A stretch of 64,000 nt of DNA from Planctomycetota bacterium (GCA_002705055.1 PAHY01000052.1:1-64000), one strand, 5' to 3'; counted from the stretch's first letter, positions 32,401 to 40,517 are shown. Notes: generated by a model not told the origin, from the letters alone. Made by a program: numbers and translations.

Positions 32401-32932
32401 TCGCCTGCGGACGCTGCATGGCGTAGGCCTGCACGATGAGCGTGCTCTGCTCCTTGGGCAGCTCGTGCACGATCTCGAGCATGAACTGGATGTTCTCGGT
32501 CTGCGCCGCCGCTTCCTGCGGCGTCGGTCCGTCCGCAGATTCGGCGCGGTAGCTGGCAGGCGCCACGGTGCGCACCAGCTCCTCGCGACGCTTGCGCTGG
32601 CGTCCATCGCTCGCTGCGAGGTTGGCCATGACCCGCGCGAGCCATCCCGGCAGATTCTTTTCGTGCTCCGGCGGGCTCTCGAGCGCCCGCTGCGCGGCCT
32701 CCTGAGCCAGGTCCTCCGCCCGCTGCTCGCCGACGATCGCGGTCGCAAGCGCTTTCATCCACCCGAGATCGGTGATCAGGGCTTCCAGGCTGGGGGACGG
32801 CGGCAAAGGAGGGGGAGGCGTCACGGCAATCGGGGGACCGTGGGACAACGCGGGAAACAGTGGCTTCCCCCTCGATTCTGACGCGATCATTCGCGCCTGG
32901 AAAGAGGGGTTTTTGTCAGAAAGCAGATTCAT
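29486..32932 (-). CDS. ECF sigma factor fused to a TM segment and carboxypeptidase-regulatory-like repeats
   Basis: 1148 aa. Residues about 50-120 are sigma region 2 (GEQRAEDLAQEAAQRALESP, KNLPGWLARVMANLAASDGRQRKRRE) and about 145-205 sigma region 4 (LPKEQSTLIVQAYAMQRPQAKIAQDLGISTKAVERRLARAL). A single hydrophobic helix at about 248-267 (STVAWAAAAGLTLAALPFL) follows. The remaining 870 residues are beta-sandwich repeats (LAGQVLDPSGKAAPGVHVAFH, VKVVDTRGRPIADRSVQL and others). Predicted topology: cytoplasmic sigma factor, transmembrane helix, exported repeats, so this would be a membrane-tethered sigma factor with a built-in sensor and no separate anti-sigma gene nearby. Release may need proteolysis; that is inference. 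TAAGTA lies 6 nt before the ATG. Confidence 0.85.
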   Translation of the reverse strand: MNLLSDKNPSFQARMIASESRGKPLFPALSHGPPIAVTPPPPLPPSPSLEALITDLGWMKALATAIVGEQRAEDLAQEAAQRALESPPEHEKNLPGWLARVMANLAASDGRQRKRREELVRTVAPASYRAESADGPTPQEAAAQTENIQFMLEIVHELPKEQSTLIVQAYAMQRPQAKIAQDLGISTKAVERRLARALQSCRQRWEQRYGKGWELSCLAVIQGIPAPMPTIDPTLLAGPDKLGQLIKPSTVAWAAAAGLTLAALPFLPDAGLQAAGSPTPAAVEASLAGGAARGLPEVPVDQRFRLDAAPEPATKAASRPLRIRAEDQQGRPLAEIPIGLSVGNPHPNSRYFAEDGKPHPDYLAGMTDEDGLLRIEVPLGERIAAVSADPEFVITRRGLLDSSSTEESELILQLEPGFQLAGQVLDPSGKAAPGVHVAFHLQSEGSNAYSWPAFDQVSDENGRFRMLGLKAGRYEVRVHGAGTSTFWDQVEVGPAQSGEYQLVTRPGSTLEVHVVDAESGKPVRDAEAFAVIGREVREQLRRYPVPPGVELYPVSSRDGVAQLAHAGTGPEDFIVVRAEGYLDQLVPASQLLSQPTVALEAFLLETTIEVRSQGQPVSGGTILVEWNLEDPKGSLTRRGKLENGVAEFALPCEPETQFAVRVLHEQGTAFLPSVALGQLGRPLQIDLETGSLVELLVQDQEARPVANFTAFATAEFRVGRSTRALYFQFMTDAEGRAALQLPPCTLSLELMEESGKVCIAPEPISLDGVRPAQVELLVQPARPCTVKVVDTRGRPIADRSVQLSTADGRRIQGGRTDATGHVHFENAVHGALRLDVRAPEITRGSSCRAASESFTLPADPQEVLRVAVPGLVDLEVVAPLLGDATEASNFVLEPVRSAAQAGRIHGETKAPWSLDEHGRCQVEQLPTGDYWLSLPATAERPAWITRVRVTAETRELRWNPGGGSLLGRLPAEFASEESGRRVELLPRLPEVAERGTDARRWLDRPASAEIAADGSFRFPFVPPGAWRLRLSGAGPQPHESLHIELPLGSPRELDLGELALERPAQLQFQMPPAWRGPVVDAAGSGELGACDVLHLETRSWFSLALDAKAQASHSSLPAGRYQLFLLGEPYGEEFLLLPGARLERLLTD

Positions 32933-32985
32933 AAGGGATACTTAAGATGCCCCTTCCCTCCAAACTCTCATTCTCAGAGAAAGCA

Positions 32986-33369
32986 ATGCGAATTCAGAAC
33001 GTTGCTTTCCTCCCCCTGGTGCTGGCAACCTCCGTTTCTGCCATGCACGAGTGGGGTTGGAAGGCCCCCCAGAACGCTTCTGTGCAGCTCCTCGACACCG
33101 CCGCGATGGCGGACGATGTCCTGGTCTGCGCAATCGACATCCACTGCGGCGATCTCAACGCCGCCTTGCGCATCATCAAGAACGATGACGAGACCAAGTT
33201 GGTCTTGCTGACGCCGACCGATCGCAAGGTCCTCAAGTTCCCCAAGGGCGAATCGACGACCGCCGAGTTCACCTTTGAGTGCGACGGACAACCGATCACG
33301 CTCAGCATCTCGCCCGAGGCCGGCAAGAGCTGGGATGAGGTCGAGTCCTGCTCGGAGATTCAGTACTGA
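32986..33369 (+). CDS. Small secreted protein of unknown function
   Basis: 127 aa from ATG 32986 (MRIQNVAFLPLVLATSVSA, signal peptide); the track begins 13 codons earlier. The mature part has CAIDIHCGDLNAAL, VLLTPTDRKVLKFPKGES and FECDGQPITLSISP, with three Cys residues. No family was recognised. It is divergent from the sigma-factor fusion and coupled to the next gene (TGATG at 33367-33371). Confidence 0.65.
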   Translation: MRIQNVAFLPLVLATSVSAMHEWGWKAPQNASVQLLDTAAMADDVLVCAIDIHCGDLNAALRIIKNDDETKLVLLTPTDRKVLKFPKGESTTAEFTFECDGQPITLSISPEAGKSWDEVESCSEIQY

Positions 33370-33803
33370 TGGCACGTCCCTCTCGTCAATCGGGCGCGGC
33401 GGGCCTGCTCTGGGTCGCCGGTGCCGCTCTGGCCAGCCTCGCGCTGCTCGGTTCGGGTGCGAAGCACGCGAACGCGGCGGACAGCTGGCCGCTTGAAGAA
33501 GCTGCGGACCTCAGCGTGCTGCGCGCCGAGGCCGAGTTCGAAAGCGGTGCCCGCGTCGTGCGGGTTCAGGTGCTGCGCGGGCTGCCGGGTCAGGTCGTGG
33601 TCGAGGTCGAAGACTTCGTCGTTGGCACCGACACGCTGCTGGCTTCCGGACAGATGCTCTACACCCGGGATGCCGACTCGCGTGAGCCGCTGATGGTCCC
33701 GCTGTCGATGGACCAGCGTTTCGTGGTCGTGCAGCCCCACGCCGAGTGGGGGCGCGTGCACCGCGACACCGGCCTCGGCATCGCGATGCATCTCACCGAC
33801 TAG
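33369..33803 (+). CDS. Small exported protein of unknown function
   Basis: 144 aa. GLLWVAGAALASLALLGSGAKHANA is a signal peptide. The mature domain looks all-beta (ARVVRVQVLRGLPGQVVVEVEDFVVGTDTLL, RFVVVQPHAEWGRVHR). No family was recognised. Its ATG overlaps the TGA of the previous small secreted protein, so the pair is co-translated and may form a complex. The location next to the membrane-bound sigma factor hints at target or partner genes, but nothing proves this. Confidence 0.65.
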   Translation: MARPSRQSGAAGLLWVAGAALASLALLGSGAKHANAADSWPLEEAADLSVLRAEAEFESGARVVRVQVLRGLPGQVVVEVEDFVVGTDTLLASGQMLYTRDADSREPLMVPLSMDQRFVVVQPHAEWGRVHRDTGLGIAMHLTD

Positions 33804-33812
33804 CGCCGCGGG

Positions 33813-36800
33813 CTAGCGTCCCGCCGCCCACAGCACCCCTTCAATCAGGTGCTGTGCGTAGGCGGGATGTGTCCAGACATCCGCGCGGTGGCCGAGCGAG
33901 CTGTAGAACACGCGGCCCTTGCCCTGCTTGCGCGTCCAGGCGATCGCAAAATCACCGTCGGTGCGCTTGATGCCGCCGACGTTCATGGGGCTCGCCTTGG
34001 TATCGAGGCTGAGCAGGATGTGCTGCCGCTCGCGCGAGTAGGGATCCTTGAACTGGTAGATTTCGTCGGTGATCGTGAACTTGTCGCCGAGGTGCTCACA
34101 CGCGCGGTGGTTCGGATCCTCGACCGTGACGCCGACCGTCGCATTGGCGTTCCACGGGTGGCCGTCGAAGTAGCCGCCGATCATGTTGCCGTACCACTCC
34201 CACTCGTAGTAGGTGTCGGTCGCGCAGTGCGCTCCCGAGAAGCCGCCGCCGTTCTCGACCCAGGCCTGCAGCGCCTGCTTGCCCTCTTCGGGGATCGGCA
34301 GTTCGCCGGTGGTGTAGAAAAAGACGGCGTCGACCTTGGCCAGATTCTCGCGCGTGAACCAGGCCGGATTGCGGTCGATGATCACCTCAAAACGCGGATC
34401 CTGAGCGGCCCAGGATTCCCACTGCTTCTCGAGCAGGGACTTGCCGCTCTCATCGGCGCGCGCGACGGCGTGCTCATAGCCCGCGCTGTGCACGAAGATC
34501 ATGACGCGGGTCGGTTCGCGCTTGCTGTCGAGGTACGCGACCAGGTCACGCAGCGGGCGCGGCCCCAGCGTGTCGGCCAGGTTCGGCAGCATGGCCGAAA
34601 TCGGCAGCAGCTTGCCGTCCGCATCGTAGAACTCGAAGCCAGGCGCGATCTCGGAGGCGGGATCGACCATCGAGCGCAGCAGCTCTTCGCGCGTCCGCGC
34701 CAGGCCGATGCCTTCCAGCGCCGGACCGACTTCGGCCGGCATCTCTTCACTGCTGTCGCCGTGGACGTAGTGGCAGCGCTGACAGCTGGCGACCGGATCG
34801 TTGAAGAAGATGTCCTTGCCGCGCTGCGGGTCGCCGCCTTCCAGCGCGATGCGGTAGGGGGCCAGCTTGTCGTCGGCGTCGAAGCCGGCGCGCCAGGCCT
34901 CGAGCGCGGCGGCGAGCCCGGCCGAGCCTTCGTTCGCGCGGCGGGTCGCGGCCTCGTAGAGCTCCAGCTGAGAAGCGCCCGGCACCTCGCCGGCACCCAG
35001 TCGATTGACCCAGGCGACCAGCAGCGCATCCGCCTGCGGGTTGGCGAGATCGGCCAGGGCACCGAAGGCCGCGGCCTGTTCAGCGGCCTCGGCGCGCGGC
35101 AGGACGTCGGCCAGAATGGGCAGCGCCTCGACCGGATCCCACTTGGCCAGCAGGCGCATCGCGCGGGCGCGCAGCTTGGCGCTGTCGCTCTGGCCGGCGG
35201 CGCGGAGGCCTTCGCCCAGCTGCTCGGCGCCGAAGTCAGAGAGCGTGTTCAGAGCCGCGATGCGGACCTCTTCATTGCCGTCACCTTGGACGGTGGTCAG
35301 CAGTTCGGGGGCGATCTCGGCCATCTCGGCGGCGCGCGCAGCGCGGATCGCCGCCTGCTGCACCGCGGCGTCGGGGTGCGCCATCATCGCAGCGAAGGAC
35401 GACGCCAGCTTGGCGTGCGCCGCCTCGGCATCGCGTGCGCCGTAGACGCGCGACTCATTGCGGACGCGGTCGAACTCCTGGGGAGCGGTCCACGACGCAA
35501 TCAGATTCGCAGCCTCGCCGCGCAGGCGGTCACTCTCGGCCCCGCTAGCCAGCACGAAGCGGTCGAGCACCGCGGCGTAGCGCGCGGCGCCACCAAGGCG
35601 ATTGGCCGCGTGCATCGCGCGCCGCGCCATCGCAAAGGGCAGGCTGCGCTTCTGGCCCAGGACATCCGCGAGCGCGGGCAGCGCCGCGTCGATCGGCTTG
35701 TCGTAGATCGCGATCGCCGCCTCGGTCGCGACAAAGAGATCCTGATCCCTCAGGAAACGCGCGATCGAAGGGTGCTGCATCCGCCGCAGCGCCAGCACGG
35801 CGCCGAGGCGCACGGCCGGCGAGGCGTGGTTGCTCGCCGCCGTGAGCTGATCCAGATCGCCGATGCCACCCAGCGCCCAGCTGGCGGCGTGACGCAGGAA
35901 GCGATCGGTGTCGTTGTTCTCGGCGAGCAGGGCAAACAGCGCCGCAACCTGATCGGGGCCGCCCACCTTGCCGAGCGACTGCGCGGCGAAGTAGCGCACG
36001 CGCGCCGAAGGATCCTGCAGGGCTTCGGCCAGGGCCGGCGCGGCATCGAATCCGCTGTCGCCCACCCCGCGTGCAGCCTGGGCGCGCACTTCCGCGTCGC
36101 TGTCCTGCAGCAGCTCGGCCAGCACGCCGCCGGCGCCGAGGCGCGTCAACGCCCAGATCGCATGCACTCGCGGCAGCGTCGGCAGCGCGCGGTCGCGGGC
36201 GGCGGAGATCAGGCCCGGCACGCTGGCTTCACCGCGCGCCATCAGCTCCAGCTGCGCCTCCATGCGCACCCGCCGGTCGACGTGACCGAGCAGCTCGAGC
36301 AGCCGGTCGCCGTCCATCTGGTCGTACTCCGCCGCGAGCAGGCGGGCGTTGGCCGCCATCGCGTTGCGGTCGATGCCGCTCGGCGGATCCAGCCGGTACA
36401 TCCGGCCTTTGCCGGCGCCGTTCCAGCCTTGCACCCAGTCGCTCGCCCAGAGGGAACCGTCCGGGCCGAAGTCGACGTCGGTGGCCAGGATCTTCCACCA
36501 GAACTGCTCCTGCTCATCGACCTCGAAGCCGGCACCGTGCGGGTCGAGGGTGAAACGCCAGATGCCGCTGCCGCCGGCGCCGCCGCGGAAGTCGACCAGG
36601 AAGAACGAGTCGGCGTACTGTTCTGGCAGACCGAAGCCGGGGTAGTGCGTGAAACCCGACGGCCCCGCGCCCAGGTTCTTGATCGGTGGGTTGAGGAAGG
36701 CCGGCTGGCCGTCAAAGCGCGGCTTCCACCAGCTCTCGGACATCCACGGGCCGCGATCGTTCAGGTACTGGAAGTTCATGCTCCAGCCGCAGTCGCCGCC

Positions 36801-37724
36801 TTCCATCACGTAGACGAGGCGCGCCTGGTCGCCGGCGTCGCAGTTGTTGTCGCCGGTGAACAGATTGCCGTAGTCGTCGAAGGCCAGCTCCTGCGGGTTG
36901 CGCAGGCCGGTCGCGAACACTTCTAGGTTGGAGCCGTCCAGCTCGCAGCGGAAGACCGCGCCGCTGTTCGGGGCGGCGAGCCGCTCGCCCTCCTGATTGA
37001 CGACGTTGTAGCCGCGGTCGCCGATCGAGAAGTACAGCCGTCCATCCGGGCCCAGCACCAGGCCGTGCATATCGTGGCCGCGGAAGGCGACGCGCACCCC
37101 GTATCCGTGGTGCAGGGCCTCCCGGCGATCGGCGCGGCCGTCGTCGTTGTCATCCGTCAGCTTCCACAGCTTCGGGATGTTGGTGTACCAGGCCTCCTTG
37201 CCGCGCACGTAGACCCCGGCGCCGGTGCCATCGAGCAGATCGCCGAAGCCGGTCGCGAAGATCACGCTGCGGTCGGCCTTGCCGTCCTCGTCGAGGTCCT
37301 CGAGCAGTCGAATCCGATCGTTGCGGTCGGTCCACTCCTCGGCGTACTCGGGGTGGTACTTCAGGTACATCTCGCCGCGCTCCTCGACCGTCTGCAAGCG
37401 CAGGTCGTCCTCCAGCCAGTAGCGGTGCGAGCGGTTGTCCGGCACGCCGTCGACTTCCTGGCGGAAGGTCTCGCAGACGAACACTCGGCCGCGGTAGTCG
37501 ATGTAGAAGGCGACCGGATTGGCGAGGTCCGGCTCGGAGGCCCACAGCATGGGCCGGAAGCCTTCCGGCACCTTGAAGTTCTCAAGCTGGCGCTCGGCTT
37601 CATCCGAGCGGGGTTGGATGCCGAGCTCGGCGTCCGATTTGGGCTGCTGGGCAGCGCCCGGGGTGGCGCCGGCGCAGAAAGCGAGCAGCGCGAGGGGAAG
37701 CAGGGTCTTGGAGGGAGTCAGCAC
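33813..37724 (-). CDS. PVC-type membrane-bound dehydrogenase: beta-propeller, HEAT repeats, cytochrome c, ThuA
   Basis: 1303 aa from GTG 37724 (MLTPSKTLLPLALLAFCAG signal peptide). The ATG at 37766 used in the track lies upstream of TATCTT (37754-37749), a likely -10, so it would not be transcribed. In order: a glucose/sorbosone-dehydrogenase-like propeller (residues about 40-430, HDMHGLVLGPDGRLYFSIGDRG, LRNPQELAFDDYGNLFTGDNNCD), HEAT repeats (about 470-930), a cytochrome c motif CQRCH (about 978), and a C-terminal ThuA glutamine-amidotransferase-like domain (GGGFSGAHCATDT, SSLGHRADVW). This is the planctomycete/verrucomicrobial family tied to sugar oxidation in the periplasm; the ThuA domain is an extra fusion. 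It is upstream of nothing on its strand and may share transcription with the two genes before it. Confidence 0.9.
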   Translation of the reverse strand: MLTPSKTLLPLALLAFCAGATPGAAQQPKSDAELGIQPRSDEAERQLENFKVPEGFRPMLWASEPDLANPVAFYIDYRGRVFVCETFRQEVDGVPDNRSHRYWLEDDLRLQTVEERGEMYLKYHPEYAEEWTDRNDRIRLLEDLDEDGKADRSVIFATGFGDLLDGTGAGVYVRGKEAWYTNIPKLWKLTDDNDDGRADRREALHHGYGVRVAFRGHDMHGLVLGPDGRLYFSIGDRGYNVVNQEGERLAAPNSGAVFRCELDGSNLEVFATGLRNPQELAFDDYGNLFTGDNNCDAGDQARLVYVMEGGDCGWSMNFQYLNDRGPWMSESWWKPRFDGQPAFLNPPIKNLGAGPSGFTHYPGFGLPEQYADSFFLVDFRGGAGGSGIWRFTLDPHGAGFEVDEQEQFWWKILATDVDFGPDGSLWASDWVQGWNGAGKGRMYRLDPPSGIDRNAMAANARLLAAEYDQMDGDRLLELLGHVDRRVRMEAQLELMARGEASVPGLISAARDRALPTLPRVHAIWALTRLGAGGVLAELLQDSDAEVRAQAARGVGDSGFDAAPALAEALQDPSARVRYFAAQSLGKVGGPDQVAALFALLAENNDTDRFLRHAASWALGGIGDLDQLTAASNHASPAVRLGAVLALRRMQHPSIARFLRDQDLFVATEAAIAIYDKPIDAALPALADVLGQKRSLPFAMARRAMHAANRLGGAARYAAVLDRFVLASGAESDRLRGEAANLIASWTAPQEFDRVRNESRVYGARDAEAAHAKLASSFAAMMAHPDAAVQQAAIRAARAAEMAEIAPELLTTVQGDGNEEVRIAALNTLSDFGAEQLGEGLRAAGQSDSAKLRARAMRLLAKWDPVEALPILADVLPRAEAAEQAAAFGALADLANPQADALLVAWVNRLGAGEVPGASQLELYEAATRRANEGSAGLAAALEAWRAGFDADDKLAPYRIALEGGDPQRGKDIFFNDPVASCQRCHYVHGDSSEEMPAEVGPALEGIGLARTREELLRSMVDPASEIAPGFEFYDADGKLLPISAMLPNLADTLGPRPLRDLVAYLDSKREPTRVMIFVHSAGYEHAVARADESGKSLLEKQWESWAAQDPRFEVIIDRNPAWFTRENLAKVDAVFFYTTGELPIPEEGKQALQAWVENGGGFSGAHCATDTYYEWEWYGNMIGGYFDGHPWNANATVGVTVEDPNHRACEHLGDKFTITDEIYQFKDPYSRERQHILLSLDTKASPMNVGGIKRTDGDFAIAWTRKQGKGRVFYSSLGHRADVWTHPAYAQHLIEGVLWAAGR

Positions 37725-37748
37725 GGCGTGACGTCGCGGGGGCCCTCC

Positions 37749-37754
37749 AAGATA
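37749..37754 (-). promoter_or_regulatory. -10-like element TATCTT (minus strand)
   Basis: TATCTT reads 37754 to 37749. A start of transcription about 7 nt later would leave an 18-nt leader before GTG 37724. It argues against the ATG at 37766. Confidence 0.45.
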
Positions 37755-37769
37755 ACGGGCCTGCACGGA

Positions 37770-38567
37770 TCAGCGAGGCGGCTTGTAGCGCAGCACCGCG
37801 CGGAGCGGGGCATGGTCGGAGGCGACCGGCTCGTGGATCGTGTGCACCTCCAGCACCTCCCAGCAATCCGCCGGGGTGTAGAGCACCCAGTCAATCGCCT
37901 TGGTGGGCTGATCGCTGGGGTAGCTGGGAATGCCGTCGGGCGCGGCCGAGTGAAAGCGCTCGAGCAGCACCTTCATCGGTTGACTGCCCGGTTCAGCGTT
38001 GAGATCGCCCAGCAGCAGGGTGGGCGGCACCTTCTTGCCCGCCGGAAAGGCCTGTTCGAGGATGCTCTGCGCCTGCCGCACCCGGTCGCTGGGATCACGG
38101 GTGTGATCGAGGTGCGTGCCCAGGAAGCGGATCCGTTCGCCGGAGGGCAGCCGCACCAGGATGCCCACCGCGACGCGTTCCTCGTGCTGAGGTTCGGCCG
38201 GGAGCTTCCAGATCAGCTCGGCTTCGATCGGCAGCCGCGACAAGACTGCGTCGCCGTACGAACCGCCGGAGTAGGGGATCGCCTCGCCAAACAGAACTTC
38301 CATTCCGGTCAGCCGCGCCAGTTCCGCGGCCTGATTCACGCCGCCCGCGCGCTGCGTCTTGACGTCGACTTCCTGCAGCGCGACCAGATCAGGGTCGGCC
38401 TCGCGAATGATCTGCGCCAGGCGCTCGAGGTCGAAGACGCCATCCGTGCCCTCGCCGTGATGGATGTTGTAGCTGAGGACGGTGAGGGTGTCCGATGCGT
38501 CGGTGGAAGGAGCCTGACAGGCACCCAGACCGAGCGCAGCCCACGCAATGAGAGCAGGTCGCAGCAT
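37770..38567 (-). CDS. Endonuclease/exonuclease/phosphatase family lipoprotein
   Basis: 265 aa. The signal ends in GLGAC (Cys17). The fold is marked by VLSYNIHHGEG, DLVALQEVD (metal-binding Glu), FLGTHLDH, LLGDLNAEPGS and ASDHAPLRAVL, the standard DNase I/inositol-phosphatase motif order. A lipidated, exported enzyme of this group more likely acts on phosphodiesters or phospho-sugars outside the cytoplasm than on genomic DNA. It starts 3 nt after the stop of the Tat isomerase gene, so they form an operon. Confidence 0.9.
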   Translation of the reverse strand: MLRPALIAWAALGLGACQAPSTDASDTLTVLSYNIHHGEGTDGVFDLERLAQIIREADPDLVALQEVDVKTQRAGGVNQAAELARLTGMEVLFGEAIPYSGGSYGDAVLSRLPIEAELIWKLPAEPQHEERVAVGILVRLPSGERIRFLGTHLDHTRDPSDRVRQAQSILEQAFPAGKKVPPTLLLGDLNAEPGSQPMKVLLERFHSAAPDGIPSYPSDQPTKAIDWVLYTPADCWEVLEVHTIHEPVASDHAPLRAVLRYKPPR

Positions 38568-38570
38568 GGT

Positions 38571-39524
38571 CTAGAACTGATCGGCGCGGCGATACGCGGC
38601 CAGCAGTTTCTGCTCGCCTTCCAGGCCGCCCTGGGACTTGCCGTGCTCCATACCCATCACGCCGGTGAAGCCCTTGGCGTGGATGCGGCGGAACAGCTCG
38701 TTGTAGTTCACCTCGCCGGTGTATGGCTCCTTGCGGCCCGGGTTGTCGCCGATCTGGAAGTAGGCGATCTCATCCCAGCAGCGCTCGATGTTGCGCCACA
38801 GATCGCCCTCGCTGATCGCCTGGTGATAGATGTCGAACAGGATCTTCACCGCGGGCGACTGCACCGCCTTGCACAGCATGTAGGCGTGATCGCTGCGTAC
38901 CAGGTACATGTCCGGGTGATTGATCGGGTTGAGCGGCTCCATGACCATGGTCAGGTCGTGCGGCTCGAAGATTTCGGCGCCGCGCCGAAGCATCTCGATC
39001 GCGTTGGCGTGCTGGTAGCCATCGGGGAGGCGCGGATCACGCGTGCCCAGCACGATGGTCATCCACTTGGCGTGGACGCGCTTGGCGACCTCGACCGCTT
39101 TGCGCAGATCGTTCTGAAAGTTCTCCAGCGCGTCCTGCTTGCCGCTTGAGAAAGTCTGCGGCTGAAAGGCGGTGCCGAAGTTGGCGACGAACACGCCCAT
39201 GCGCATGCCGAGCTGCTCCATCTTGGCCGCGATCTTGTTCTGATCCTCGATCGAGCGGCCGGCCATGCCGTTGTCTTCCCAGGAGCGGAAGCCGTGCTCA
39301 TACGCCCATTCCAACTGAGCGAGGTAACTGTCGATGCCCTGCAGGTCCTTGCCGGCGCTCAGGCGAAACTGGCCATCGTGGGGTGCGTAATCGAGCTGGA
39401 AGGGCCCGTCCTGCCTGCCGGCGGAGGATGGCGAACTTGTGCCCGCCGCCGCAGCGAGCGGGCTTCCCAGCGAGGCCGCCGCTGCAGCAGCCGGCACGGA
39501 ACGCAAAAAGGAGCGTCGATCCAT
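38571..39524 (-). CDS. Tat-exported hydroxypyruvate-isomerase-like TIM barrel
   Basis: 317 aa. The twin-arginine motif is MDRRSFLRSVPAAAAAASLG. FRSWEDNGMAGRSIEDQNKIAAKMEQLGMRMGVFVANFG, LTMVMEPLNPINHPDMYL (metal-binding Glu), KILFDIYHQAISEGDL and YFQIGDNPGRKEP, ending with FTGVMGMEHGKS, match the AP-endonuclease-2/hydroxypyruvate isomerase family. It is the first gene of a minus-strand operon with the phosphatase-type lipoprotein. TATGCT lies 6 nt before its ATG. Confidence 0.9.
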   Translation of the reverse strand: MDRRSFLRSVPAAAAAASLGSPLAAAAGTSSPSSAGRQDGPFQLDYAPHDGQFRLSAGKDLQGIDSYLAQLEWAYEHGFRSWEDNGMAGRSIEDQNKIAAKMEQLGMRMGVFVANFGTAFQPQTFSSGKQDALENFQNDLRKAVEVAKRVHAKWMTIVLGTRDPRLPDGYQHANAIEMLRRGAEIFEPHDLTMVMEPLNPINHPDMYLVRSDHAYMLCKAVQSPAVKILFDIYHQAISEGDLWRNIERCWDEIAYFQIGDNPGRKEPYTGEVNYNELFRRIHAKGFTGVMGMEHGKSQGGLEGEQKLLAAYRRADQF

Positions 39525-39530
39525 GCCCGG

Positions 39531-39536
39531 AGCATA
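39531..39536 (-). promoter_or_regulatory. Leaderless -10 element TATGCT (minus strand)
   Basis: TATGCT reads 39536 to 39531 and is followed by CCGGGC and ATG 39524. Confidence 0.6.
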
Positions 39537-39558
39537 CCGAACGGGGTGCCCGGGTGGT

Positions 39559-39564
39559 TAGGAT
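39559..39564 (+). promoter_or_regulatory. -10 element TAGGAT
   Basis: TAGGAT is followed by 5 nt (CTGGC) and ATG 39570 of the ZntB-like gene, one base shorter than the usual gap. Confidence 0.55.
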
Positions 39565-39569
39565 CTGGC

Positions 39570-40514
39570 ATGAGCACAAGCGAGCTGGTGCGGCACGATC
39601 TGCAGTTTGGAGATGGCTGCCGCTGGCTGGATCTGGACCTGGCGCACTGCGAGCTGGATGCGCTGCTTCAGGATCTAATTCCGGACTGGCCGCTGCTGCG
39701 CTCGAACTTCCTCTCCGAGGGTGCGCCCGTGGGTTACCTCGAACACGAGGGCGGGCTCTACTTGGCATTCCGCGGCGCGGATCTCAACCCGGGCGGTACC
39801 CCCGAGAACATGGTGGCGGTGCGCGCCTGGTTCAACGACAAGCTGGTGATCACGGCTTCGCGGCGGGCGACGCGTTCGGTGGGCGATCTGGTGGAACGCA
39901 TCGAGCAGGGCAACGCTCCGGAAGACGCGCCTTCGGTCCTGTTCGGTCTCGCCAAGCGCCTGGCCTTCCACCTCTCGCCGCTGCAGAAGGAGTTTGAATC
40001 CGAGCTGGACGGCTTCGAGGATGCTCTGCTCGATGGTCACGGAGACGACAACGTGCACAGCGATCGCAAGCTCTCCTCGCTGCGTCGCGCCGTGCTGTTG
40101 CTGCGCCGCCGCGTGCTGTCCGTGCGCCGCGGCGTCCTGCCCCAGATCGAGCTGCTCGACGACCTGGAGGAGGACATGCCCGCGCCGCTGCGCGAAGAGC
40201 CCCACGAGCACCTGCTGCAGGAGGCGCGACAGCGCTTCTCCCGCCACCTCGAGGACCTCGACGGCAAGCGCGACCGCACGGTGCTGTTGGCGGAAGAAGT
40301 GGCCGGTTTACAGGAGGAGCGCACCAACCGCCGGACTTACGTCTTCACCGTCGTGGCCGGCGTTTTCCTGCCGCTGGGCTTCGTGACAGGGCTGTTGGGC
40401 ATCAACGTGGGCGGCATGCCAGGGGCCGACCATCCGATGGCCTTCTGGTGGGTCACGCTGGGGCTGGCGGCGATGGGCGTCGCGCTTTGGCTCCGACTGC
40501 GCGATACGCGGTAG
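39570..40514 (+). CDS. CorA/ZntB family divalent cation transporter
   Basis: 314 aa. The long cytoplasmic domain is followed by two C-terminal helices; the first carries PLGFVTGLLGINVGGMPG, the ZntB-like form of the GMN motif (GIN here). CorA-type proteins form pentameric channels; ZntB relatives move Zn2+ rather than Mg2+. The motif favours ZntB, but the ion is not proven. The start at 39570 follows TAGGAT; the longer track start is a shadow extension. Its TAG stop (40512-40514) is the first half of the next gene's TAGGAT promoter hexamer. Confidence 0.88.
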   Translation: MSTSELVRHDLQFGDGCRWLDLDLAHCELDALLQDLIPDWPLLRSNFLSEGAPVGYLEHEGGLYLAFRGADLNPGGTPENMVAVRAWFNDKLVITASRRATRSVGDLVERIEQGNAPEDAPSVLFGLAKRLAFHLSPLQKEFESELDGFEDALLDGHGDDNVHSDRKLSSLRRAVLLLRRRVLSVRRGVLPQIELLDDLEEDMPAPLREEPHEHLLQEARQRFSRHLEDLDGKRDRTVLLAEEVAGLQEERTNRRTYVFTVVAGVFLPLGFVTGLLGINVGGMPGADHPMAFWWVTLGLAAMGVALWLRLRDTR

Positions 40515-40517
40515 GAT
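40512..40517 (+). promoter_or_regulatory. -10 element TAGGAT, overlapping a stop codon
   Basis: TAGGAT is followed by 5 nt and ATG 40523. Its first three bases are the stop codon of the ZntB-like gene, as also seen at 11777. Confidence 0.55.

Noticed and set aside
33849-36926. 1025-aa plus-strand ORF
   Set aside because: It is a shadow of the PVC dehydrogenase, whose propeller, heme and ThuA motifs on the other strand are clear.
37725-37766. Upstream ATG start (37766) for the PVC dehydrogenase
   Set aside because: TATCTT, a likely -10, lies downstream of this ATG; GTG 37724 directly begins a good signal peptide.
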